Origin: JBIKVP01 sp044356745
GTDB taxonomy: Bacteria > Pseudomonadota > Alphaproteobacteria > Rhizobiales > Beijerinckiaceae
Length of the DNA stretch: 8,031 nt
NCBI GenBank assembly: GCA_044356745.1
Contig: JBIKVP010000087.1
Location: 1 to 8,031, forward strand
Direction of reading: 5' to 3'
In this document: piece by piece, positions 1-7,058 of the stretch
How positions within the stretch are numbered: position 1 is the stretch's first letter
Layout of the letters: each line of letters begins with the position of its first letter
Position numbers and translations under genes: made by a program
Notes under the pieces: model-generated
Told to the model about the DNA's origin: nothing
Database searches by the model: none
What the model saw: only the letters and a program-made list of their open reading frames with translations

Positions 1-304
1 GACGTTGATCCGGTTCTAAAAGCGTACCCATACCAAATTGGAATCAAAACAACCTTAATAAAAAGATAACGCCAACTCTTCACTCACGAGGGGTATATTC
101 AAAAAATAAATAGGTCTATGAACAAGTCTAACCCTACATCATAGGTATTACGACTATATGACAAAGCTAGCGCAAATTTTAATTTAAAGCAATGTTTGAT
201 TCTTTAATTCGTTATTAATTTTTTAATACATGTTATAAGTGTATACTGCGGAAAATCTCTACTTAAACGCTCATTTCGTTCTTTATGAAAATTTAAAAGC
301 TAGT
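1..304. other. AT-rich stretch without a convincing complete gene
   Basis: This stretch lies beyond the 3' end of glmS and is visibly richer in A and T than the genes beside it. Two weak partial-gene readings touch the left edge. On the plus strand one frame is open from base 1 to a TAA at 67-69 and would give the last 22 residues of a protein ending IGIKTTLIKR. On the minus strand an ATG at 35-33 opens a frame running off the edge (MGTLLEPDQR...), with an in-frame stop 15 bases upstream and no good ribosome binding site. Both cannot be real, and neither is long enough to identify. The rest holds only very short ORFs. I see no strong GC-rich hairpin plus T-run that would be a glmS terminator; the small AT hairpin around 214-229 is too weak. 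Confidence 0.5.
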
Positions 305-2131
305 TTATTCCACAGTGACTGATTTTGCGAGATTGCGCGGCTGATCAACGTCTTTACCCATCGTGACAGCGGTATGATAAGCGAGCATCTGTATCGGCAC
401 GGCATAGACAAGAGGCGCAATAAAAGGGTGCATTTGCGGCAAGACGAGTGCTCCACTCAGATCAACGGCGGCTTCATGTGCGGCGCGTTCATCGCCGATA
501 AGCACAATACGTCCACCACGTGCCGCAACTTCCTGCATGTTAGAGACGGTTTTTTCAAACACATCATCAAAAGGAGCAAGAACGATGACGGGCATTTTTT
601 CATCAATCAGAGCAATAGGGCCGTGTTTAAGCTCGCCTGCTGCATAGCCTTCTGCGTGGATATAGGAAATTTCTTTAAGTTTTAGCGCACCTTCAAGGGC
701 AAGCGGGAAGGCTGTTCCGCGCCCCAGATAAAGCACATCAGAGGCTTTAGCGAGATCACGGGAAAGCTGCTCGACTTTAGGTTCGAGCTTCATCGCTTCT
801 GACATCAAACCTGGGACGCCAATCAATGCTTTCACCAGTTCAGCTTCGTCATCAACCGATATAGCGCCACGTGCACGCGCTAAATAAAGCGCAAAACAGG
901 CTAAAACAGCGAGTTGGCAGGTAAACGCCTTGGTTGACGCCACGCCTATCTCAGGACCTGCCAGCGTAGGAACAACAACCGCACTTTCACGTGCTATCGT
1001 TGACGTTGGCACATTCACCACAGAGACGATGTGTTGTGCATTTGCTTTGGCATAACGCAAACATGCGAGGGTATCCGCTGTTTCACCTGACTGGGAAACG
1101 AAAAGCGCCATATCGCCTGCATTGAGCGGTGCTTCGCGATAGCGAAACTCGGAGGCGACATCAATTTCAACTGGAATTCGGGCGTATTTTTCGATCCAGT
1201 ATTTTGCCACCAGACCCGCATAATAAGCTGTACCACACGCTGAAATCGCGATACGTTTGATGGCTGTTACATCAAAGGGGAGCTCGAAGGGGAGCATCAC
1301 TTGACCCGCTGACATATCAAGGTAATGCGCGATTGTGCGTCCTACAACTTCAGGCTGTTCATGAATTTCTTTCGCCATGTAATGACGGAAGTTACCCTTA
1401 TCCGTGATGAACGCACCAGCCGGAACCACTTGCTTCAAGCGCATGACGGGCTTGCCGTCCTGTCCACGAATATCAGCACCGTGATGGGTTAAGATCACCC
1501 AGTCGCCGTCATCAAGATATGTAATTTGATCGGTAAAAGGGGCAAGCGCCAACGCATCTGACCCCAGATACATTTCTCCATCACCATGCCCGATTGCCAG
1601 AGGTGCACCGTGGCGTGCGGCAATCAGAATATCCTCTTCACCGGTAAATAAAAATGCTAGCGCAAACGCCCCCCGCAAGCGCGGCAGCGTGCCTGCCACT
1701 GCTTCAACAGGTGAAGCGCCTGCTTTCATGCGCGCTGACACGAGTTGCGCAACAACTTCTGTGTCGGTCTCGCTGTCAAAGCGCACGCCATTTGCTTGAA
1801 GCTCTTCACGCAGTTCTCGGAAATTTTCGATAATCCCGTTATGCACCACCGCAACACGCTCAGTGGCATGAGGATGGGCATTTATTTCATTCGGTTTGCC
1901 GTGTGTGGCCCAACGTGTGTGGCCGATGCCGATTACACCCTGAAGGGGCTCTTGTTGCAGACGCGTTTCAAGGTTTTTAAGCTTACCTTCCGCACGTCGG
2001 CGGGTGAGTGTGCCGTTTTCAAGCGTTGCAACTCCCGCTGAATCATAGCCGCGATATTCCAACCGTTTAAGCGCATCAACGATGAGCGGTGCAACGGGCG
2101 TTTTGCCAATAATTCCAACAATACCACACAT
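305..2131 (-). CDS. glmS: glutamine--fructose-6-phosphate aminotransferase (isomerizing)
   Basis: Cytoplasmic enzyme converting fructose-6-phosphate and L-glutamine to glucosamine-6-phosphate and glutamate, the first committed step to UDP-GlcNAc. The 608-residue length matches the family (E. coli 609). The protein begins MCGIVGI, so Cys2 becomes the N-terminal nucleophile after Met removal. The glutaminase domain (about 1-220) shows HTRWATHG at 71-78 and NGIIEN at 98-103. Two SIS domains follow, with ACGTA at 298-302, QSGETADT at 347-354 and GPEIGVASTKAFT at 392-404. The C-terminus NLAKSVTVE is the family's typical closing segment. ATG at 2131 has a GAG (2143-2141) nine bases upstream. It lies 99 bases downstream of glmU on the same strand, so co-transcription is likely. 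No glmS ribozyme is expected in this lineage and none is seen. No key residue is missing. Confidence 0.98.
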   Translation of the reverse strand: MCGIVGIIGKTPVAPLIVDALKRLEYRGYDSAGVATLENGTLTRRRAEGKLKNLETRLQQEPLQGVIGIGHTRWATHGKPNEINAHPHATERVAVVHNGIIENFRELREELQANGVRFDSETDTEVVAQLVSARMKAGASPVEAVAGTLPRLRGAFALAFLFTGEEDILIAARHGAPLAIGHGDGEMYLGSDALALAPFTDQITYLDDGDWVILTHHGADIRGQDGKPVMRLKQVVPAGAFITDKGNFRHYMAKEIHEQPEVVGRTIAHYLDMSAGQVMLPFELPFDVTAIKRIAISACGTAYYAGLVAKYWIEKYARIPVEIDVASEFRYREAPLNAGDMALFVSQSGETADTLACLRYAKANAQHIVSVVNVPTSTIARESAVVVPTLAGPEIGVASTKAFTCQLAVLACFALYLARARGAISVDDEAELVKALIGVPGLMSEAMKLEPKVEQLSRDLAKASDVLYLGRGTAFPLALEGALKLKEISYIHAEGYAAGELKHGPIALIDEKMPVIVLAPFDDVFEKTVSNMQEVAARGGRIVLIGDERAAHEAAVDLSGALVLPQMHPFIAPLVYAVPIQMLAYHTAVTMGKDVDQPRNLAKSVTVE

Positions 2132-2230
2132 GAATGATCACTCGTTTTTGATAAGAAGGGTAGATCGTAGGTAGGACTTGATACGTCGTGGAATGCGATT
2201 TTCCGCTTCCCAAATCCTTCATACAATGTC
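2132..2230 (-). other. glmU-glmS spacer
   Basis: Ninety-nine bases between the glmU stop and the glmS start, read on the minus strand. It ends in a weak Shine-Dalgarno GAG nine bases before the glmS ATG. I find no convincing -35/-10 pair, no GC-rich hairpin and no credible small gene. The simplest reading is an untranslated link within a glmU-glmS operon, although a weak internal promoter cannot be excluded by eye. Confidence 0.5.
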
Positions 2231-3589
2231 TTACGTGCTGTTTTTAACTTTTTCCTCAAACTGGATAACCCAGCCTTCTTTAATCATTTGACGGTTACGT
2301 GCAACGGCGAGTGCCTTGTCGGGCACATCAAAGGTCACCACAGACCCTGATCCGATGTAAGCACCTGCTCCAATTTTAATCGGTGCAACGAGCGATGAGT
2401 TCGAGCCGATAAACGCACCCGCACCAATCACCGTTTTTGATTTGCGGAAACCATCATAATTACAGGTAATCGTGCCAGCACCAATATTGACTTCTTCGCC
2501 GACAGTTGCATCCCCCAAATACGTAAGGTGATTGACTTTTGCACCAGCGCCAAGCTGTGTGTTCTTGATTTCAACAAAATTGCCGACCCGTGCTTTTTCG
2601 CCAACATCTGAACCGGGACGAATACGCGCGAATGGGCCAATTGATGCTCCTGCCCCAATTTTTGCATCACTGATATGAGAAAATGCATAGATAGCAGCAC
2701 CTTCCCCCACACTCACGCCAGCTCCAAACACAACGTGTGGCTCAATATAAACATCTCTGGCAAACTGTGTGTCAAAGCTTAGCGTAACGCTTTGTGGATC
2801 GCGCATCGTTACACCTGAACGCATCGCCACATCACGTAAGCGGGCTTGCATCACGCTTTCAGCTTGCGCAAGCTGCACACGATCATTAACGCCCATCACT
2901 TCACTTGAAGACGCCATCACAACGGCTGTTTTTAATCCCAATGATTGCGCAATTTCGACCGCATCTGTGAGGTAATATTCGTTTTGCGCATTATTACGCC
3001 CGATTTTATCGAGAATTGTCAGGGCGTGTTGACCCGAAAACGCCATCAGGCCAGCATTGGCAAAGCGAATTTTCTTTTCATCTTGTGTGCAGTCTTTTTC
3101 CTCGCGAATCGCAATGACCTGATCATCGCGCATAATGAGACGACCATAACCTTGAGGATTTTCAGGTTCAAAACCAAGCACCACAACCGCTGCCCCTTGA
3201 GCGAGTGCCTCCCGCAAACGGTTAAATGTTTCAGGCGTGATCAACGGTGTATCTGCATAAGCGATAATCACATCATCATGCGACATTTCAAGCGCTTGAC
3301 GTGCCGCAAGAACCGCATGAGCAGTGCCTAAACGCTCAACTTGTGTAAAAATCTGCGCATGATGATGTTCGCGGCGCGCTTCGTCAGCAACATCGTCACG
3401 TTCAGGGCCAATCACAACCGCTATGTGGTTCGCGCCAGCGTTTGATAGCCCATGCAGAACATGCGAGAGCATCGTGCGTTCGGCAATTTTGTGCAGCACT
3501 TTAGGATGTGCTGAGCGCATCCGCGTGCCTTCTCCTGCCGCTAAAACAACGGCTAGACACGAGCGCTGTGATTCGTTTTGATCTCTCAT
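2231..3589 (-). CDS. glmU: bifunctional UDP-GlcNAc pyrophosphorylase / glucosamine-1-phosphate N-acetyltransferase
   Basis: Catalyses the last two steps to UDP-GlcNAc: acetylation of glucosamine-1-phosphate with acetyl-CoA, then uridylyl transfer from UTP. The N-terminal pyrophosphorylase domain carries LAAGEGTRM at 16-24 with Lys30 (SAHPKVLHK), GTAHAV at 88-93, YADTPL at 111-116, GYGR at 147-150 and NEYYLTD at 203-209. From about residue 285 the chain becomes a left-handed beta-helix of hexapeptide repeats (IGAGA, VGEEV, IGAGT). It includes VNHLTYLGDA, whose His354 matches the acetyltransferase catalytic base region, and NIGAGTITCNYDG at 368-380. At 452 residues it is full length. The ATG at 3589 is supported by AGGA (3600-3597) seven bases upstream. 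It is upstream of glmS on the same strand and divergent from glsA. Confidence 0.98.
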   Translation of the reverse strand: MRDQNESQRSCLAVVLAAGEGTRMRSAHPKVLHKIAERTMLSHVLHGLSNAGANHIAVVIGPERDDVADEARREHHHAQIFTQVERLGTAHAVLAARQALEMSHDDVIIAYADTPLITPETFNRLREALAQGAAVVVLGFEPENPQGYGRLIMRDDQVIAIREEKDCTQDEKKIRFANAGLMAFSGQHALTILDKIGRNNAQNEYYLTDAVEIAQSLGLKTAVVMASSSEVMGVNDRVQLAQAESVMQARLRDVAMRSGVTMRDPQSVTLSFDTQFARDVYIEPHVVFGAGVSVGEGAAIYAFSHISDAKIGAGASIGPFARIRPGSDVGEKARVGNFVEIKNTQLGAGAKVNHLTYLGDATVGEEVNIGAGTITCNYDGFRKSKTVIGAGAFIGSNSSLVAPIKIGAGAYIGSGSVVTFDVPDKALAVARNRQMIKEGWVIQFEEKVKNST

Positions 3590-3707
3590 GAAAACGTCCT
3601 AAATCATCACAGTGACAACGTCAAAGGTGAGTGACCTGAATGGATGGACAATTTAGAGACTTTAAAAAGCGTTTGGCATCTCTGTCTGTTTGAGAATGGC
3701 GTTGGCT

Positions 3708-3738
3708 TTATGCCTTACCTATAAATTACGAGGCATAA
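3708..3738. promoter_or_regulatory. perfect 8-base inverted repeat, candidate operator
   Basis: TTATGCCT at 3708-3715 is the exact reverse complement of AGGCATAA at 3731-3738, with a 15-base centre that is itself AT-rich and contains CTATAAAT. The arm centres are 23 bases apart, about two helical turns, which would suit a dimeric regulator. Which gene it would serve is unknown: it lies about 120 bases upstream of glmU and 195 bases upstream of glsA. No T-run follows, so it is not an intrinsic terminator. The regulator is unknown. Confidence 0.35.
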
Positions 3739-3854
3739 TAATGGTGATATTTGTGGCACGACAAACACACCTCTCATGCGACCCTTTTCCACTCCTTTAG
3801 CACATAAAACGTGTCATTCTCACCATCAGCAGACCTACCCCTGCCTTTCGTTTA

Positions 3855-3887
3855 ACTTGACTTTTTGCGTCTGACTTGACTTCTTGC
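3855..3887 (+). repeat. two 14-base direct repeats, 19-base period
   Basis: ACTTGACTTTTTGC at 3855-3868 recurs as ACTTGACTTCTTGC at 3874-3887, 13 of 14 bases identical. Each copy contains TTGACT, which resembles a -35 box, but neither has a good -10 at 16-18 bases. The pair sits 45-78 bases before the glsA start. It could be a tandem activator or repressor site or a local duplication; sequence alone does not decide. Confidence 0.4.
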
Positions 3888-3932
3888 CCCTCTCACCATC
3901 ACAACGGCTCACTTATTGGTAAGATAAACCTC

Positions 3933-4868
3933 ATGATGCATTCGCGCCGCGCTTTTTTGAATGCGCTCAAAGCTGTTGAATTTGAAGCCATGCCGCAGCG
4001 CTTTGACGGCAAGGTGGCCAATTACATTCCTGCCTTGGGTCAAGTGCCGATTGATCGCTTTGCGCTCTCTATCGCTACGCTTGATGGGCGTTACTATGAG
4101 ATCGGCAATACGCAAGAGACGTTTTCGATTCAAAGTATTTCTAAGCTGTTCACACTGCTGATGGCCGTGGATCAAATGGGCGATGAAACATGGACACGTA
4201 TTGGTCGCTCCCCTACAAACGCAGCTTTTAATGCCTTAGGTTGGCTCGAAGCACAACAAGGCAAGCCCTATAATCCCTTCGTCAATGCAGGGGCTCTTGC
4301 CGTGACCGATTATGTCATGGCGCACCTTGCAACGCCTTTGCCTGTCATTCTCGAATTTGTGCGTGCCATAGCCGATGATGATACGGTTGATATTGATTTT
4401 GATGTTGCCGATAGCGAACGCGCCACATGTGATCGCAACGCCGCGATTGCTTACTTGATGAAAAACTATGGCACAATTGAAGGGCCGGTTGACGCGTTGC
4501 TGGATCTTTATTGTCAGCAATGCGCGATTGCGATGACAACGCGTCAATTAGCAACATCTGGCCTTGTACTGGCGAGTGGTGGGCAAGATTCACGCGGTCG
4601 GCGCGTGATTGACCCTATTCAGGCACACCGCATCAATGCGCTTCTTGCTGTGGCGGGCATGTATGATGCAGCGGGTGATTTTGCCTTCCGGGTGGGATTG
4701 CCTGCAAAAAGTGGTGTGGGCGGTGGCATTTTAGCGATTGTACCGGGTGAAATGGCTATTGCTGTGTGGTCTCCTGCACTTAATGAAGCGGGAAATTCCA
4801 CCGCTGGCATTGCCGCTCTTGAGGTGCTTTCACGCGAGCTTGCGCTTTCTGTTTATAGAGCACGTTAA
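3933..4868 (+). CDS. glsA: glutaminase A
   Basis: Hydrolyses L-glutamine to L-glutamate and ammonia in the cytoplasm; family of serine-dependent beta-lactamase fold glutaminases (YbaS/YneH/YbgJ type). From the ATG at 3933 the product is 311 residues, the usual size. An upstream in-frame TTG at 3876 would add 19 residues (rich in His and Ser) with no family match, so I reject it; GGTAAG at 3918-3923 serves the ATG. The catalytic SxxK is seen in SISK at 68-71, followed by NPFVNAGA at 114-121, DRNAAIAYLMKNYG at 167-180, YCQQCAI at 193-199, KSGVGGGI at 259-266 and NEAGNS near 284-289. No signal peptide is visible. The next gene's ATG follows its stop directly, so the two are probably one transcript. 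The second ATG at 3936 is an equally possible start. Confidence 0.95.
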   Translation: MMHSRRAFLNALKAVEFEAMPQRFDGKVANYIPALGQVPIDRFALSIATLDGRYYEIGNTQETFSIQSISKLFTLLMAVDQMGDETWTRIGRSPTNAAFNALGWLEAQQGKPYNPFVNAGALAVTDYVMAHLATPLPVILEFVRAIADDDTVDIDFDVADSERATCDRNAAIAYLMKNYGTIEGPVDALLDLYCQQCAIAMTTRQLATSGLVLASGGQDSRGRRVIDPIQAHRINALLAVAGMYDAAGDFAFRVGLPAKSGVGGGILAIVPGEMAIAVWSPALNEAGNSTAGIAALEVLSRELALSVYRAR

Positions 4869-5843
4869 ATGAGTGCGCACTCCACACGGCGTTTGCGGAT
4901 CTGGGTGATCAGTGATGGTAAGGCAGGCGATGAAATGCCCTGTCTTGGTGTGAGCGATGCACTGTATGGTGATGTCACACTCATCCGCGTTCGGCCTCGT
5001 GCCCTCTGGGCAGGCCTCTCACCATGGATACCTGCTGACCCACGTGATGTGTGCCTTGTACGTGATTTGCTGGAGACACAAACGCCTGATATCGTGATTG
5101 CATCAGGACGTCGTGCCGTGCCGCTTGTGCGCTGGATCAAAAAGCATATTGCCAACGTGTTTACTGTCATTCTCAAAGATCCACGCACACGTTTTTCAGG
5201 TGCTGATTTGATCTGGGTTTCTGAACACGATACGCTTCGTGGTGATCATGTGATGACGACACTTACAACGCCGCATCGTCATTCAACGGGGAAACTTGCA
5301 CTCGCATGGGCAACACCTGATCCGCGTTTAAAGGATTTACCCAGCCCACGTGTCGCTGTTTTATTGGGTGGAAACAGTCGCCATCATCATTTCAGCAATG
5401 ATGATCAAGCGCGATTGATGGACAATTTAACGCGCCTCACGGAACAAGGCGTAAGAATCATGGTGACACCGTCGCGGCGCACGCCTGAAACGCTTCTCGC
5501 ACACATCAAAGCACTGTGCGTGCGCACTCAAAGCTTTTTTTGGGATGGCACTGGCGATAACCCTTATCTCGCTATACTCGCTTTAGCAGATGCCGTTGTT
5601 GTCACCGCTGATTCAACCAACATGGTGGGCGAAGCTGCTGCGACAGGTAAACCGATTTTACTGTTCGAGCCCTCAGGCGGACATCCAAAAATTACACAGT
5701 TTTTACAGGCGATGATGGAAAAGGGCTATGCGCATCTTTTTACAGGACAGCTAACGGGAGCGCCCTATACACCCATTGATTCAACTCCGATCATTGCAGA
5801 ACGTATCATGGCGCGGATGCGTCAACGTGCACCTGATGCATGA
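4869..5843 (+). CDS. ELM1-like (DUF1022) family protein, possible GT-B type transferase
   Basis: A 324-residue protein of the 'mitochondrial fission ELM1' family. In plants ELM1 works in mitochondrial division; the role of the bacterial members, mostly alphaproteobacterial, is not established. Family marks are WVISDGKAG at 12-20 near the N-terminus, VLLGGNS at 164-170 followed by a His cluster (HHHF), and TADSTNMVGEAAATGKP at 246-262 with FEPSGGHPK just after. The two-lobed layout and the late D-S-x-x-M-x-x-E motif resemble GT-B fold glycosyltransferases, so a role in envelope glycan synthesis is a reasonable guess, but it is inference. There are no membrane segments or signal peptide. The ATG at 4869 abuts the glsA TAA; AGAG at 4857-4860, inside glsA, is the likely ribosome binding site. 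Its 3' end overlaps convergent lipB by 22 bases. Confidence 0.9.
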   Translation: MSAHSTRRLRIWVISDGKAGDEMPCLGVSDALYGDVTLIRVRPRALWAGLSPWIPADPRDVCLVRDLLETQTPDIVIASGRRAVPLVRWIKKHIANVFTVILKDPRTRFSGADLIWVSEHDTLRGDHVMTTLTTPHRHSTGKLALAWATPDPRLKDLPSPRVAVLLGGNSRHHHFSNDDQARLMDNLTRLTEQGVRIMVTPSRRTPETLLAHIKALCVRTQSFFWDGTGDNPYLAILALADAVVVTADSTNMVGEAAATGKPILLFEPSGGHPKITQFLQAMMEKGYAHLFTGQLTGAPYTPIDSTPIIAERIMARMRQRAPDA

Positions 5844-6538
5844 CTTGTTGCACCGAAAACTGCCTCAAAAGTATGGCGCAAAACGCTATCCACCTCTGGC
5901 ATTGTTACGGGAAGTCCCAAATCGACCAAACTTGTCACACCATAATCGCGAATGCCGCACGGCACGATGCCTTCAAAGTGGGCTAGATCTGGCTCAACAT
6001 TCAGACTGATACCGTGAAAAGTCACCCATCGCCTGACACGTATACCAAGGGCTGCGATTTTATCTTCAACATGCGCACCCTTTTCAGGACGTTTGACCCA
6101 CACGCCAATCCGATCATCGCGTTTCTCTCCCCGAATATTAAAAGCGGCGAGCGTTTCAATCAACCATGTCTCTAATGCCGAGACAAAACAGCGTATATCT
6201 GGTTTGCGCTTTTGCAGATCAAGCATCACATAAGCCACCCGCTGGCCTGGCCCATGATACGTGTATTGCCCACCACGCCCAGTTTCATAAACGGGAAAGC
6301 GGCTAGGACTGATCAAATCGTCGGACTTTGCCGATGTGCCCGCTGTATAAAGTGGTGGATGTTCCACAAGCCACACACATTCTTCCGCGGTTCCTGAGCG
6401 AATGTCAGCAACACGGCTTTCCATCCATGCGACAGCATCTTCATAAGGTGTAAGCCCCTCACTGATGCGCCATTCAACAGCGCACTCTGGCGCATAAAGC
6501 GCAGATAAACCGCCTTGCATCACGCACGTGTTAACCAA
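5822..6538 (-). CDS. lipB: lipoyl(octanoyl) transferase
   Basis: Transfers octanoyl groups from acyl carrier protein to lipoyl domains of pyruvate and 2-oxoglutarate dehydrogenases and the glycine cleavage system; the first step of endogenous lipoylation, followed by LipA. From the TTG at 6538 it has 238 residues. HGPGQ lies at 95-99 within RGGQYTYHGPGQRVAY. Lys160 (EDKIAALGIRVRRW) and Cys194 (VPCGIRDYGVTSL) match the catalytic Lys/Cys pair, with TFHGISLNV between them. I chose TTG because AGGG (6549-6546) stands seven bases upstream. The open frame extends to an ATG at 6655, but that would overlap fliN and add 39 residues unlike the family; an ATG at 6520 lacks a ribosome binding site. It converges with the ELM1 gene (22-base overlap) and diverges from fliN. 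Confidence 0.93.
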   Translation of the reverse strand: MVNTCVMQGGLSALYAPECAVEWRISEGLTPYEDAVAWMESRVADIRSGTAEECVWLVEHPPLYTAGTSAKSDDLISPSRFPVYETGRGGQYTYHGPGQRVAYVMLDLQKRKPDIRCFVSALETWLIETLAAFNIRGEKRDDRIGVWVKRPEKGAHVEDKIAALGIRVRRWVTFHGISLNVEPDLAHFEGIVPCGIRDYGVTSLVDLGLPVTMPEVDSVLRHTFEAVFGATSHASGAR

Positions 6539-6602
6539 TGGTTCACCCTGTTCTGTTGAAGATAATAATCGGAAATAGATTGATGTACACTGGAGTTGTA
6601 CT
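6539..6602. promoter_or_regulatory. divergent lipB / fliN start region
   Basis: Sixty-four bases between two TTG starts. Reading right, GGAG at 6592-6595 lies seven bases before the fliN TTG at 6603. Reading left, AGGG at 6549-6546 lies seven bases before the lipB TTG at 6538. The middle is AT-rich (ATAATAAT near 6562-6569), but I see no convincing full promoter for either direction. Any promoters must overlap each other or reach into the opposite gene. Confidence 0.55.
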
Positions 6603-6914
6603 TTGGCGAGTACCCTTGATGATCTTAGCGTGGATATTGCCATTGTTCTAGGCAAAACACGTATGCCTATTCATAAGGTGCTGCGCATGGGACGCGGGGC
6701 GGTGGTGTCGTTTGACCCAACTGAAAATGATGAGATTGAAATTCTCGCGAATAATTTGCCAATCGCACGCGGCCAAGTGCTGGTCAATAACGGTGATATT
6801 TCAATTGAAATCACCGAACTTTTACGTAAGCCGAGCAGTGTCCCCGCCATCTCTGCTCACAACGTACCCACCCCTGATGCTCAAACGCCGCCTTCAGCTG
6901 AAGCAAGCGTTTAA
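6603..6914 (+). CDS. fliN: FliN/SpoA-domain protein, flagellar motor switch type
   Basis: A 103-residue protein made almost entirely of one SpoA (FliM/FliN C-terminal) domain. Residues 8-75 follow the FliN pattern: DIAIVLGKTRMPIHKVL, a GAVVSFD turn, NNLPIARGQVLVNNG at 50-64 and IEITELL at 68-74. In FliN this domain forms part of the C-ring that sets flagellar rotation direction. The protein is shorter than E. coli FliN (137) because the N-terminal extension is missing, and it has a 28-residue Pro/Ala/Ser-rich tail with no recognisable fold. The TTG start is backed by GGAG seven bases upstream. No other flagellar gene is in the window, so it could be the main FliN placed away from the flagellar cluster, a paralogue, or a SpoA protein of another secretion apparatus. 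Confidence 0.85.
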   Translation: MASTLDDLSVDIAIVLGKTRMPIHKVLRMGRGAVVSFDPTENDEIEILANNLPIARGQVLVNNGDISIEITELLRKPSSVPAISAHNVPTPDAQTPPSAEASV

Positions 6915-6924
6915 CGAGCGCTTG
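6904..6924 (+). other. stem-loop over the fliN stop codon
   Basis: CAAGCG at 6904-6909 pairs perfectly with CGCTTG at 6919-6924 across a nine-base loop that contains the TAA stop (6912-6914). The following bases are AAATCAAAAC, not a T-run, so it is not a standard intrinsic terminator. It could be an RNA-stabilising hairpin or chance. The CGCTTG arm recurs at 6964-6969 and 6994-6999 in the repeat array downstream. Confidence 0.3.
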
Positions 6925-6948
6925 AAATCAAAACGTTGGTGAAGCGTC

Positions 6949-6994
6949 ACTTGTGTAAATCAACGCTTGTGCAAATCAACACTTGTGAATACGC
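6949..6994 (+). repeat. degenerate 16-base tandem repeat
   Basis: ACTTGTGTAAATCAAC at 6949-6964 is followed directly by GCTTGTGCAAATCAAC at 6965-6980 (14 of 16 identical) and then by a shorter, decayed third copy, ACTTGTGAATACGC, at 6981-6994. Related pieces flank it: GCTTGAAATCAAAAC from about 6920 and GCGCTTGATC near 6993-7002. The array fills the space between fliN and the tRNA gene. It has no coding potential. Function unknown; a short minisatellite-like duplication is the simplest reading. Confidence 0.6.
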
Positions 6995-7027
6995 GCTTGA
7001 TCTGTTAGGCGAAGTGCACCTTGCGGA

Positions 7028-7047
7028 ATAACGTGTCAAAACGTTAT
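7028..7047. promoter_or_regulatory. 7-base perfect palindrome just upstream of tRNA-Leu
   Basis: ATAACGT at 7028-7034 and ACGTTAT at 7041-7047 are exact reverse complements with a six-base centre. The element ends 11 bases before the mature tRNA 5' end, where a promoter or processing region is expected. A loose promoter reading pairs TTGCGG (7021-7026) with GTTATC (7043-7048) at 16-base spacing. Either a protein-binding site or part of the tRNA promoter is possible; both are tentative. Confidence 0.3.
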
Positions 7048-7058
7048 CACTCGCGTGT

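Larger units (their letters stand above)
3590..3932. promoter_or_regulatory. divergent glmU / glsA upstream region
   Basis: This 343-base spacer must hold promoters for minus-strand glmU and plus-strand glsA. I could not find a strong -35/-10 pair at proper spacing for either gene. It does contain an 8-base perfect inverted repeat (3708-3738), a tandem pair of TTGACTT-type boxes (3855-3887) and an 11-base direct repeat TCTCACCATCA at 3818-3828 and 3891-3901. The glmU ribosome binding site AGGA sits at 3600-3597. A GGTAAG at 3918-3923 precedes the chosen glsA start. No credible small gene is visible. Confidence 0.55.

Noticed and set aside
1015..1236. Minus-strand ORF inside glmS, and other overlapping ORFs within glmS, glmU, glsA, ELM1 and lipB
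   Set aside because: Out-of-frame shadows of well-supported genes, with no domains and no ribosome binding sites.
1933..2259. Minus-strand ORF of 108 residues across the glmU-glmS spacer
   Set aside because: It overlaps the glmS start in another frame, and the basic sequence shows no recognisable domain.
3754..3768. Sigma-54-like -24 element TGGCACG upstream of the glutaminase
   Set aside because: The -24 part matches, but the required GC at -12 is missing (AC instead), so it is not a supported sigma-54 promoter.
3876..3932. TTG-initiated extension of the glutaminase
   Set aside because: It adds 19 non-conserved residues over a repeat element; the ATG at 3933 has a better ribosome binding site and gives the family length.
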